From Olsenella uli (lineage in GTDB: Bacteria; Actinomycetota; Coriobacteriia; Coriobacteriales; Atopobiaceae), in NCBI RefSeq assembly GCF_901212655.1, contig NZ_CAAKON010000041.1, positions 73,956 to 137,955 on the forward strand: a stretch of DNA of 64,000 nucleotides, given 5' to 3'. Made by a program: the position numbers and the translations under genes. The notes beneath the pieces are model-generated. The model worked only from the letters and a program-made list of their open reading frames with translations. It did no database searches and was not told where the DNA came from. Positions 16,827-24,788 of the stretch are shown piece by piece (within the stretch, counting starts at the first letter, position 1; each line of letters begins with the position of its first letter).

Positions 16827-17744
16827 ATGTCTGACGTAGATAGTTCCAAGCCGCTGGATTTCCTCGACGACGAGGCTCGCAAGCTGGTGGAGGCCGCTGG
16901 CCTGCCTTCCGAGGCGCTTCCGAGCGACATGTTTTTCAGCAAGGCCGTTGACGCCGAGGTGGACGCGGCGCAGCTCGCCGCCCGCCGCGAGAAGGAGGCT
17001 GCCCGCGAGGCTGCTGCCGGCCATGCCGACGCCGAGCGCGCGGCTGCCGAGGCCGGCAAGGCCTTCGCCCCCAAGACGGGCAACGAGCTGCAGGCCGAGA
17101 TTGTGGCTCGCCGCGCTGCGGGCGACAACACGCCGCTGCGCCTGGGCGTTCTGCTCTCGGGCAGCGGCACCAACCTGCAGGCCATCATCGACCGCATTGC
17201 GGATGGCTCGCTCAATGCCACCATCGAGCTCGTGGTCTCTAGCCGCCCCAGCGCCTATGGCCTGCAGCGTGCCGAGGCGGCCGGGCTTCAGACCCTCACG
17301 CTCTCCAAGGAGATTTACGCCAACCCGATGGCGGCGGACGAGGTCATTGCCAGCGAGCTCTACTCGCACAAGGTCGACTACGTGATCATGGCCGGCTACA
17401 TGCGCATGGTCCACGCGCCGATCCTCGTGAGCTTCCCCAACCGCGTGGTCAATCTGCACCCGGCCCTGCTGCCGAGCTTCACGGGAGCCCATGCCATCGC
17501 GGACGCCTACGCGCGGGGCGTCAAGGTCACGGGTGTGACGGTGCACTTTGCCAACGCGGCCTACGACGCGGGCCCAATCGTGGCCCAGCGCCCGGTTATT
17601 GTTCGTGAGGGCTGGAGCGTAGATGAGCTGGAGACGGCGATTCACGACGTGGAGCACGTGCTCTACCCGGACGCGATTCAGCTGCTCACCGAGGGCCGCG
17701 TGCAGGTTCGCCCGGACAACGTCGTGGAGATTGCCGAGGCATAG
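16827..17744 (+). CDS. purN: Phosphoribosylglycinamide formyltransferase with alpha-helical N-terminal extension
   Basis: Transfers formyl from 10-formyltetrahydrofolate to GAR. The catalytic domain begins at about residue 104 (LRLGVLLSGSGTNLQAI) and contains the family triad in VVNLHPALLPSFTG (Asn and His) and YDAGPI (Asp). The first 103 residues are not part of PurN: a short region (LDFLDDEARKLVEAAGLPSEAL) is followed by an Ala/Glu/Arg-rich helix near 45-80 that looks like a coiled coil. Family members are normally about 200 residues; this one has 305. ATG at 16827 sits after AGGAGG, the best ribosome-binding site here, so the extension should be translated. It is the last gene of the purine series. 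Confidence 0.93.
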   Translation: MSDVDSSKPLDFLDDEARKLVEAAGLPSEALPSDMFFSKAVDAEVDAAQLAARREKEAAREAAAGHADAERAAAEAGKAFAPKTGNELQAEIVARRAAGDNTPLRLGVLLSGSGTNLQAIIDRIADGSLNATIELVVSSRPSAYGLQRAEAAGLQTLTLSKEIYANPMAADEVIASELYSHKVDYVIMAGYMRMVHAPILVSFPNRVVNLHPALLPSFTGAHAIADAYARGVKVTGVTVHFANAAYDAGPIVAQRPVIVREGWSVDELETAIHDVEHVLYPDAIQLLTEGRVQVRPDNVVEIAEA

Positions 17745-17769
17745 ACGCGCGTTTGTGAGAGCGTGGGGA

Positions 17770-17807
17770 TGGGATCGTGTCGTGGCCTGGTTTACGACAC
17801 GATCCCA
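17770..17807. terminator. Perfect 14-bp hairpin between convergent genes
   Basis: TGGGATCGTGTCGT (17770-17783) pairs perfectly with ACGACACGATCCCA (17794-17807) around a 10-base loop. It lies between the ends of purN (plus) and the RNA methyltransferase (minus). There is no T-run on either side, so it is probably a Rho-independent-like barrier or RNA-stability hairpin serving both strands. Confidence 0.55.
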
Positions 17808-17975
17808 ACGTCGATTCATGCTGGCTCGATGCCGCCTCATATCGTGGGCTGCCTTGCGCTGATTCCAATCTCGGGGCGCCACAAGAAGCACGGGAAATGA
17901 GGGTGATAACCGGGCGCCGAGCTTGGTGTTCAAAGCTATGAGGTGTGTGTGATGATGGCGGGGGTCGGCGCCGCC

Positions 17976-19166
17976 CTACCGCCTCCGCAACACCATGACC
18001 GTTTCGGCATACTTGGTGTGCGGAAACATGTCTACCACGGTGAGCGACTCGATGCGATACCCGCCGCCAAGCAGCAGCTCAACGTCGCGGCGCTGCGTCT
18101 GCGGGTTGCACGAGACGTACACCACGCGCTCCGGCGCCAGGCCCATCACACCGTTCAGGAACTGCGGGGTGGAGCCCGCGCGCGGCGGGTCCATGATCAC
18201 GGCGTCGAATCCGGTACGGTCGCGGCGCGCATCCTTCATGTAAGCCGTGGCGTCGGCGCAGATGAACCGGCAGCGGTCCTCCAGGTCATTGCGGTCTGCG
18301 TTTGCACGGGCGTCCGCAACGGCGCCCTCCACCTGCTCCACGCCCACAACCTCAAGGCCCGCGACCTGCTTGGCGGCGCACATGCCAATCGTGCCGATGC
18401 CGCAGTAGGCGTCCAGCACGCGCATGCCTGGTGCCAGCTGGGCGCCCTCGATGGCCAGCGAGTAGAGCTTCTCCGTCTGCTCGGGGTTGGTCTGGTAGAA
18501 CGAGGTGGGACCAATCTCGAACGTGCAGTCCAAAAGCTTGTCGCTCATGCGCCCGCGGCCCAACAGCGTGCGCGTCTCATGGCCGAGAATCGCGTTCGTG
18601 CGGCGCTGGTTCACGTTCTGAGCCATGGCGGTCACGAACGGCGCATGTGCCTTCACGCGCTCCACGAACTGCTTCTCGCGCCCGATGCTCTTTCCGTTGG
18701 TGACTACCGTAAGCAGGCATTCGTTGGTGGCGTACCCCATGCGCACCACCGCGTGCCGCAACAGGCCGCGCCCACGGTCCTCGTCGTAGGCGGGAATTCG
18801 CAGCTCCTCGGCCGCCCGTGCCACGGCGGAGAGGGCGCGCCTGGCACCCGGTGCCTCCACCAGGCAGTCTCCGCATGGCACGATGCGGTGCGTTCCGCGG
18901 GCGTAGAAGCCCGAGCGGATGGTTCCTCGGGTGCCGGGCGCAAACGGCGTGGCGGCCTTGTGACGGTAGTGCAGCGGCGCGTCCATGCCAACGATGGGAA
19001 CCCTGCGCTCGCGCTCCTCGGGCGAGCGCGCCGGTGGCAGCACGTCCTCGAACAGGTCGAGCACGGCATCGCGCTTGCGACGCAGCTGGATGGGATACGG
19101 CACTGCCAGCCACTCGCAGCCGCCACACGACTTCGCGATCGGACACGTGTATGTCTTGAATCCCAT
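17976..19166 (-). CDS. 23S rRNA (uracil-5-)-methyltransferase, RlmD/TrmA family
   Basis: A 396-residue SAM-dependent methyltransferase that forms 5-methyluridine in RNA. The N-terminus has iron-sulfur ligands in the RlmD spacing, Cys8-x5-Cys14-x2-Cys17 (CPIAKSCGGC), with a further Cys pair in VPCGDC. The SAM-binding motif is VLDAYCGIGTIG; the catalytic motif IV is DPPRAG; the nucleophile is in YVSCNPQTQ; FPHTKYAETV is the conserved end. The N-terminal TRAM domain of many relatives is missing. Target base (U1939 or U747 of 23S rRNA, or tRNA U54) cannot be decided from sequence. The ATG start is preceded on its strand by a weak GGGAGC. Confidence 0.9.
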   Translation of the reverse strand: MGFKTYTCPIAKSCGGCEWLAVPYPIQLRRKRDAVLDLFEDVLPPARSPEERERRVPIVGMDAPLHYRHKAATPFAPGTRGTIRSGFYARGTHRIVPCGDCLVEAPGARRALSAVARAAEELRIPAYDEDRGRGLLRHAVVRMGYATNECLLTVVTNGKSIGREKQFVERVKAHAPFVTAMAQNVNQRRTNAILGHETRTLLGRGRMSDKLLDCTFEIGPTSFYQTNPEQTEKLYSLAIEGAQLAPGMRVLDAYCGIGTIGMCAAKQVAGLEVVGVEQVEGAVADARANADRNDLEDRCRFICADATAYMKDARRDRTGFDAVIMDPPRAGSTPQFLNGVMGLAPERVVYVSCNPQTQRRDVELLLGGGYRIESLTVVDMFPHTKYAETVMVLRRR

Positions 19167-19354
19167 GCTGCTCCCAGGCGGTCCCTACTTTTCATCTGCA
19201 ACCGTCTATTTTGCCATCTCCGCAGGCTGTGTGGTGCTAACGTAGCTGCAACTCATGTGGCACGCGCGCCAGGGGGCACGCGCCGGAGTAAGCGGCCTTC
19301 TGGGCGTCGCGCTGTGTCGTCGAGCGCCCTGCCGCCGCGCGAACAGGGGGAGAC

Positions 19355-20332
19355 ATGGCACTCATCCGCAAGATTGGTATCGTTGGCCTGGGCCACGTGG
19401 GCGCGCACGTGGCGAACGCCCTTCTCATGCAGGGCATTCCCGACGAGCTCTACCTCGCAGACGTCAATGAGCAGAAGCTCACGAGCGAGGCACAGGACCT
19501 CAACGACGCGCTCTCGTTCTATCCGCGTACCTGCAAGATCGAGGCCGTGGGCGACGAGTACGAGCGCCTGGCCGAGTGCGACGTCATCGTGAACGCCGCC
19601 GGCAACGTCACCTCGAGCGCCAAGGACCGCGACGGCGAGTTGTTCGTGACCACCGACATTGCCCGCACCTTCGTCGCGCGCATCGCCGACGCCGGCTTCA
19701 AGGGCGTTTGGGTGTCCGTCTCCAACCCGTGCGACGTGGTCTGCACCGAGATTTGGCGCCTCTCCGGCTGCGACCCGCGCCGCGTCATCGGCTCCGGCAC
19801 CGCGCTGGACTCCGCGCGCCTGCGCAACGCCATCGCCGGCAAGGTTGGCCTGGACCAGCACTCCATCTGTGCCTACATGCTGGGCGAGCACGGCTTTTCG
19901 CAGTTTGCCGCCTTTTCTGCCGTGAACTTTGGCGGCAAGCCTCTGGCCGAGCTCGCCTCCGAACAGCCCGAGCGCTTTGGTTTCGACCAGGCTGAGGTGG
20001 AGGAGCTTGCCCGCCGCGGCGGCTACGTGACCTACGCCGGCAAGCAGTGCACCGAGTACGCCGTGTCGCTCGCTGCCGTGCGCCTGGTGCAGGCCGTTGT
20101 GGGCAACGAGCACTACGTCACCGCGTGCTCCACGCTGCTCACAGGCGAGTATGGCCAGAGCGGCCACTTCACAAGCCTGCCGTGCGTGATCGGTGCCGAC
20201 GGTGTTGAGGAGGTCTACAGCCTCTCGCTCAACGAGCGCGAGGAGAAGGCCTTCGCCGCCAGCTGCGAGCACATTCAGGGCAACATCGCCCGCCTTGGCG
20301 AGTGGTGGGAGGCCGACAGCCGCGTGAAGTAG
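19355..20332 (+). CDS. L-2-hydroxyacid dehydrogenase (L-2-hydroxyisocaproate/lactate dehydrogenase family)
   Basis: A 325-residue NAD-dependent enzyme of the LDH/MDH superfamily. The Rossmann motif is GIVGLGHVGAHVA; VSNPCDVVC and GSGTALDSARLR carry the substrate Arg region; GEHGFSQF holds the catalytic histidine. The mobile loop reads GNVTSSAKDRDGELFVT rather than the KPGETR loop of true lactate dehydrogenases, and GEHGxSQF also resembles L-2-hydroxyisocaproate dehydrogenases. A broader 2-oxoacid specificity is therefore likelier than strict pyruvate reduction. ATG at 19355 follows AGGGGGAG. A strong terminator follows at 20475. Confidence 0.85.
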   Translation: MALIRKIGIVGLGHVGAHVANALLMQGIPDELYLADVNEQKLTSEAQDLNDALSFYPRTCKIEAVGDEYERLAECDVIVNAAGNVTSSAKDRDGELFVTTDIARTFVARIADAGFKGVWVSVSNPCDVVCTEIWRLSGCDPRRVIGSGTALDSARLRNAIAGKVGLDQHSICAYMLGEHGFSQFAAFSAVNFGGKPLAELASEQPERFGFDQAEVEELARRGGYVTYAGKQCTEYAVSLAAVRLVQAVVGNEHYVTACSTLLTGEYGQSGHFTSLPCVIGADGVEEVYSLSLNEREEKAFAASCEHIQGNIARLGEWWEADSRVK

Positions 20333-20761
20333 CCGCTGGCCTTGCCCGCGCGCGGGCCGCATCGCATACGCCAAGAGCTTTCCGTGAACTGGCCGATAGA
20401 ACCTCGCGCGCGTAAGCCGGCATGCCCGCGCGGCCGCCCTCGAGCCCATCAAACAGCCGCCCGACCGCCCATACGCCCCGCTCGCCAATATCGATGGCAG
20501 AGCGGGGCTTTTTTGTCCGCTCGTTGGGTACCGTGGCGGTAACGAACGGGCGGGGAGGTACTGCGGCCGGGGATTCCATGGTTCCTTGGGCGATGCACGC
20601 CAACGTCTGTGACGCCTGCGGCTGGCATGCCGTGCCGCGCCCGCAGCGTCGCGACGCCATGGTCTGCGCTGCCAGCAAAGGCATCGTGCCCGCTGCAACC
20701 TTCCCTCCAAGCGCGGGCCGCCGCGTGCGCCTCGCGTCCACCCCCAACGGAGGGAGTCACC
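20333..20761. other. Intergenic region between dehydrogenase and EF-G-like gene
   Basis: These 429 bases hold the dehydrogenase terminator (20475-20514) and a leader for the EF-G-like gene. No ORF with coding character or a clear promoter was found; a CCGCCCATACG-like GC-rich stretch precedes the terminator. Confidence 0.5.
20475..20514 (+). terminator. Strong intrinsic terminator
   Basis: GCCCCGCTC (20475-20483) pairs perfectly with GAGCGGGGC (20500-20508), followed by TTTTTT. It ends the 2-hydroxyacid dehydrogenase transcript. Confidence 0.92.
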
Positions 20762-22819
20762 ATGAGCGAGAAGATCAGGAACGTTGCCCTTGTGGGCCAA
20801 GGCGGCGTGGGCAAGACCATGCTCGCGGAGGCCATGCTCCACCTCTCGGGCGTCACGAACCGCCTGGGTGGCCACAAGGGCACCAAGCCCACGCTCGACT
20901 ACGACCCCGAGGAGGAGAAGCGCTCCTTCTCCATCAAGCTTGCCATGGCGCCCATCCCGTGGAACGGTGCGCGCCTGAACGTGATTGATGCCCCGTGCTA
21001 CCCAGACTTTATCGGCGACGCCTATGCCGCCATGTCCGCTGTGGAGACGGCCATCTTCGTTGTTGACGCCGCCGGCACCGCCGGTGCCGTCACCACGCGC
21101 CTGTGGTATGCGGCAGAGGACCTCTCCCTTGCGCGCGCCGTGTTCGTGAACCGCGTGGACCGCTCCGAGGCTCACTATGACCAGACCCTCGCCGAGCTGC
21201 AGGAGCGCTTTGGCACGCGTCTGGGCGCCGTGACCCTGCCGTGGGGCGTTGGCGATGACTTCAAGGGCGTTATCGACGTCATCCGCATGCAGGCCCGCCA
21301 CCTGGATGACAAGGGCAAGCCCGTGGCGGAGGACATCCCGGCCGACATGCTCGATGCCGCCGCGGAGGCCCGCGCCCACCTCTGCGAGCTCGTGGTGGAG
21401 GCGGATGACGAGCTCATGCTCAAGTACCTGGAGGGCGACGAGCAGCTCACTCAGGACGAGCTCGAGGGCCTGCTTGCCAAGGCCATCGCCGAGCGCATCT
21501 TCGTGCCCGTGTTTGCCGGCTCCTGCACCATGGAGGAGGGTGTCACGAGCCTGCTCGACGACATCGAGACCTACTTCCCGGCCGCGAGCGACTTTGGCGG
21601 CGTGCCGCTGGTAAACGGCGACTACCTGGACATCGACGAGGGCGACGACCGTCCGGTGGGCTTCGTCTTCAAGGTCCTCAACGATCCGCAGTCTGGCCGC
21701 CTCGCCCTCATCAAGGTGCTTGCCGGAACGCTCACGCCGGGCCTGGAGCTCACCTGCGCCCGCACCCGCAAACCCGAGCGCCTCGCGCATATCTACCACA
21801 TGGTGGGCCGCGACCTGGCCGAGGTGCAGAGTGCCGTTGCCGGCGACATCGTGGTGGTTCCCAAGATTGCCGCGATGGCGGGAGACACGCTCTCCGTCAC
21901 CGGCAAGGTGGAGGCGGCGGCGTTCCGTTTCCCCAACTCGCTCTACCGCGTGGCTATCGAGCCCGACAAGCGCGGCACCGAGGACAAGCTCTACAGCTTC
22001 CTCGAGAAGAGTTGCGACGCAGACCCCACGATGCAGGTCACGCGCAACGAGGACACCGGCCAGACCGTGATCTCCGCGATCGGCGAGGCGCAGGTTGCCG
22101 TGCTGCTTGACCGCATGGCTGCCCGTGCGGGCGTCACGGCGCACGTGGTGCCCATGCGCGTGCCCTATCGCGAGACGATTCGCCGCACGGCGAGCGCCCA
22201 GGGCCGCCACAAGAAGCAGACGGGCGGCGCCGGCCAGTACGGCGACTGCTGGCTGCGCTTGGAGCCCAACCCCGGCGGCGGCTACGAGTTCGTTGACGAG
22301 GTTGTGGGCGGCCGCATCCCCAAGGGTCTCGTCCCGGCCGTGGACAAGGGCGTCCAGGAGACCATGCGCGAGGGCGTGGTGGCCGGCTATCCCATGATTG
22401 ACGTGCGCGTGGCTTGCTACGACGGCAGCTACCACAGCGTGGACTCCAACGAGATGGCCTTCAAGAGCGCTGCGCGCCTGGGCTTCCAGAAGGCGGCCGC
22501 GCAGGCCGAGCCGGTGGTGCTGGAGCCCATGGCCGTCCTCAGGGTGACCGTGCCGGAGGACTACGCCGGCTCCGTGATGGGCGACGTGAGCGCGAGCCGC
22601 GGGCGCGTCGAGGGCATGGAGGCCGGCGAGCGCGGCCAGACCACGATTCAGGCGCGCGTGCCGTATGCCGAGGTGCTGGACTATGCCACGCGCCTGCGCT
22701 CCCTCTCGCGCGGAACGGGCGAGTTCACGCTCGAGCTCGAGGGCTACGAGCAGGTGCCGCACGACGTGCAGGCCAAGCTTGCGCAGGAATGGCAGGAGCG
22801 CAGGGCCGCCGGAAGGTAA
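20762..22819 (+). CDS. Elongation factor G-like GTPase (EF-G2 type)
   Basis: A 685-residue translational GTPase with EF-G domain order. G1 is GQGGVGKT, G2 region DYDPEEEKRSFSI, G4 VNRVDR; domains III-V follow, with RMAARAGVTAHV and a C-terminal block ending in TGEFTLELEGYEQVP. Two features separate it from canonical EF-G: G3 reads DAPCYPDF where translation GTPases have DTPGH (EF-G2 proteins have a DTPGY-like form), and G4 has NRVD instead of NKxD. Such paralogues occur widely in Actinobacteria with unknown role. The Gly-to-Cys change in G3 may weaken GTP hydrolysis. ATG at 20762 follows GGAGGGAG; the open frame upstream is not family-like. Confidence 0.9.
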   Translation: MSEKIRNVALVGQGGVGKTMLAEAMLHLSGVTNRLGGHKGTKPTLDYDPEEEKRSFSIKLAMAPIPWNGARLNVIDAPCYPDFIGDAYAAMSAVETAIFVVDAAGTAGAVTTRLWYAAEDLSLARAVFVNRVDRSEAHYDQTLAELQERFGTRLGAVTLPWGVGDDFKGVIDVIRMQARHLDDKGKPVAEDIPADMLDAAAEARAHLCELVVEADDELMLKYLEGDEQLTQDELEGLLAKAIAERIFVPVFAGSCTMEEGVTSLLDDIETYFPAASDFGGVPLVNGDYLDIDEGDDRPVGFVFKVLNDPQSGRLALIKVLAGTLTPGLELTCARTRKPERLAHIYHMVGRDLAEVQSAVAGDIVVVPKIAAMAGDTLSVTGKVEAAAFRFPNSLYRVAIEPDKRGTEDKLYSFLEKSCDADPTMQVTRNEDTGQTVISAIGEAQVAVLLDRMAARAGVTAHVVPMRVPYRETIRRTASAQGRHKKQTGGAGQYGDCWLRLEPNPGGGYEFVDEVVGGRIPKGLVPAVDKGVQETMREGVVAGYPMIDVRVACYDGSYHSVDSNEMAFKSAARLGFQKAAAQAEPVVLEPMAVLRVTVPEDYAGSVMGDVSASRGRVEGMEAGERGQTTIQARVPYAEVLDYATRLRSLSRGTGEFTLELEGYEQVPHDVQAKLAQEWQERRAAGR

Positions 22820-23274
22820 CGAGCGATCGTTTTGGCATCACCTTCGCGGTGGGCGAGTTGGCCGGAGAGGCCGATGGGCCTGAGCGGCCTCCTTGCCGCG
22901 CTTGCGGCGAGCGGGGCCAGCGGGGATAGGCCATCCGTGGGCCGGCGCGAACAGGTGGGCGCCGCGGCCAGCACGAACGGCTTTCCCGTAGGGCCAACAT
23001 AGCGGGATTGGACGCGCGGCGCCCGTGCATCATGTGCGGACGTCGCGCGCCGTTATGGAATGGCGCTGCAAGAGCTGGGGTGGGCGCCTCCGGATTCGAT
23101 CGATGTCGAATGCTATCCGTCGCATTATTCGGTCGTGATGGAATTGTTAGCAGATAAAAAAGCTAGCGGGGGCATTTGAACATTTTTGAGTTTGAGGCCT
23201 ATACTGACTTCACCTGTAAGTAGCTGGGACAGCCCAGGAGGGTTGCTCCGTGCCCCGCTAAGGAGAAGAGCGAT
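22820..23274. other. Intergenic region with promoter of the SPQTG surface protein
   Basis: No gene is evident. The first 220 bases are GC-rich with no clear structure; the last 150 become A+T-richer and hold the promoter at 23176-23205, followed by a leader of about 60 bases and the ribosome-binding site AAGGAG at 23261. Confidence 0.55.
23176..23205 (+). promoter_or_regulatory. Vegetative promoter of the SPQTG protein gene
   Basis: A TTGAAC -35 (23176-23181) and TATACT -10 (23200-23205) are separated by 18 bases. This is the best-formed promoter in the window and suggests strong housekeeping expression. The start point should be near 23212, giving a leader of about 63 bases. Confidence 0.7.
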
Positions 23275-23871
23275 ATGAAGAAGAAGATTGTAGCTGCGCT
23301 GAGCGCCGCTCTGCTTGCCCTCGCGCTGCCGACGGCCGCGCTGGCCTGGGAGAGCCCGTCTGGTGACGTCCGCAGCAATACCCTCGAGGTCACCACGGCC
23401 GCCGGCGTGCCCGTGAAGGTTGTCGCCGCTGCCAACGGCACCGGCAAGATCACTGTTTCCGAGTCTGACACCAAGGCTTCCAACGCCGAGGTCACCGATG
23501 GTTACACCGAGGTTGGCTCCTTCAAGATCACCAAGGGGGGCGAAGTCGAGGCTCCGTACAACTTCTCGTACAACCTGGGCTCCGAGTACGCCAACGCTGA
23601 CGTGATCGTCTACGTCGACCACGAGGGCGAGGCTGAGAACGAGGTTGTCCAGAAGACCGCCAGCTCCGACGGCACCGTCACCTTCACCACGGACGCCCTG
23701 TCCATCCACACGGTCTGCGCCAAGAAGGCCAGCTCCGCCGCTGCCTCCACGGACAAGAGCTCCAAGTCCCCGCAGACCGGCACCAGCACCACGCTCGTTG
23801 CTGGCGTGACCGTCGCTGCCGCCGTGGCCGCTGCCGGCGTTGCCGTCGCCCTCAAGAAGGCCCGCAACTAG
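23275..23871 (+). CDS. Small cell-wall-anchored surface protein with SPQTG sorting signal
   Basis: A 198-residue exported protein. A signal peptide (MKKKIVAALSAALLALALP, cleavage after ALA near 24) is followed by a mature domain of about 125 residues rich in beta-strand-like, Thr/Val-rich segments (ITVSESDT, DVIVYVDHEGE). A Ser/Ala/Lys linker leads to a C-terminal sorting signal: SPQTG at 165-169, a hydrophobic helix at 173-193 and the basic tail KKARN. SPxTG-like signals are used by class B sortases such as Clostridioides difficile SrtB, and a class B sortase gene follows 133 bases downstream. The function of the mature domain is unknown. Confidence 0.85.
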   Translation: MKKKIVAALSAALLALALPTAALAWESPSGDVRSNTLEVTTAAGVPVKVVAAANGTGKITVSESDTKASNAEVTDGYTEVGSFKITKGGEVEAPYNFSYNLGSEYANADVIVYVDHEGEAENEVVQKTASSDGTVTFTTDALSIHTVCAKKASSAAASTDKSSKSPQTGTSTTLVAGVTVAAAVAAAGVAVALKKARN

Positions 23872-23914
23872 CAGCCATCGCGCGCCTTTGTGGCGTACGC
23901 AAGATTGACCTGAT

Positions 23915-23938
23915 GGGGCCCGCCGCCGTGCGGGCCCC
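23915..23938 (+). terminator. GC-rich hairpin terminator
   Basis: GGGGCCCGC (23915-23923) pairs perfectly with GCGGGCCCC (23930-23938), then TGTTGT. With an imperfect T-tract it may be a partial terminator, letting some transcription continue into the sortase gene. Confidence 0.65.
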
Positions 23939-24003
23939 TGTTGTATGAAGAGGGCGGGCCGCCGCGGCCTGTGTGTTGGACCGCCCCGCGTGGAGAGGGA
24001 AGT

Positions 24004-24786
24004 ATGGCCAACTCGAAGAAGTCCCGACGTCCGGTCCTAATTGCCGTGCTTGTGGCGCTCGTCCTTGTGGCGTGCGGCGGTGCCGGCTACCTCGCCTGGC
24101 AGCAGTATCAGTTCAAGCAGGCCGAGCAGCGCATGCAGCAGGCTGGCACGCCGGCAACCAGCGTCGAGGCGCCTACCACGGACACGACCGAGCTGGCGGA
24201 CAATCCCATCGACTTCTCCAAGCTGTGGGAGACCAACGTCGACAGCTACGCGTGGATCTATATCCCCAACACTGAGATCAACACGCCCATTCAGCAGAGC
24301 ACGACGGACGACTCCTACTACCTCACGCACGACGAGGCAAAGAACGACTCCATCACCGGCGCGGTGTTTACGCAGCTCGCCAACAAGCGTGACTTCTCCG
24401 ACCCCGTGACCGTGGTCTATGGCCACGACAACCAGGGTTACTTCCGCAACCTCCATTACTTTGAGGACGCGGACTTCTTCAACAACAACCCCAACTTCTA
24501 CATCTACACGCCGGGTCACATCCTCACGTACACAATCGTCTCTGCCTACAAGTACGACGACCGCCACATCCTCAACTCCTTCGATTTCTCCAAGGAGAGC
24601 GTGCGTCAGCAGTACGCGGACTTCGTCAAGAACCCGGAGTCGCTGGTGAAGAACGTGCGCCAGGGCGTGGACGTGAACGCAGACAGCAAGATCGTGCAGC
24701 TCAGCACCTGCATGTTGAACGAGTATCACGGCCCGTCTCGTTATCTCGTGGCTGGCGTGCTCACCTCAGACCAGGAGACCAAGTAG
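24004..24786 (+). CDS. Class B sortase
   Basis: A 260-residue membrane-bound transpeptidase. An N-terminal membrane helix (about 11-31) is followed by the sortase domain from about 70. The catalytic residues are His141 (VVYGHDNQ), Cys236 (QLSTCMLN) and Arg246 (PSRYLVAG). YAWIYIPNTEINTPIQQ resembles SrtB proteins. It should cut the SPQTG signal of the protein encoded immediately upstream and attach it to peptidoglycan. ATG at 24004 has GAGAGGGA upstream; a longer frame from 23941 lacks a ribosome-binding site and runs through the hairpin. The LCP gene follows after two bases, so the two are co-transcribed. Confidence 0.93.
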   Translation: MANSKKSRRPVLIAVLVALVLVACGGAGYLAWQQYQFKQAEQRMQQAGTPATSVEAPTTDTTELADNPIDFSKLWETNVDSYAWIYIPNTEINTPIQQSTTDDSYYLTHDEAKNDSITGAVFTQLANKRDFSDPVTVVYGHDNQGYFRNLHYFEDADFFNNNPNFYIYTPGHILTYTIVSAYKYDDRHILNSFDFSKESVRQQYADFVKNPESLVKNVRQGVDVNADSKIVQLSTCMLNEYHGPSRYLVAGVLTSDQETK

Positions 24787-24788
24787 TC

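Noticed and set aside
19253-22762. A 1169-codon open frame on the minus strand opposite the dehydrogenase and EF-G-like genes
   Set aside because: It mirrors strongly supported plus-strand genes; the residue composition (His/Ala/Leu/Arg-rich, no domains) is typical of antisense frames in GC-rich codons. The same applies to long minus frames at 34303-37491 and 47944-51216.
22414-22929. 171-codon ORF overlapping the end of the EF-G-like gene
   Set aside because: Out-of-frame shadow of the GTPase gene with Arg/Gly-rich composition.
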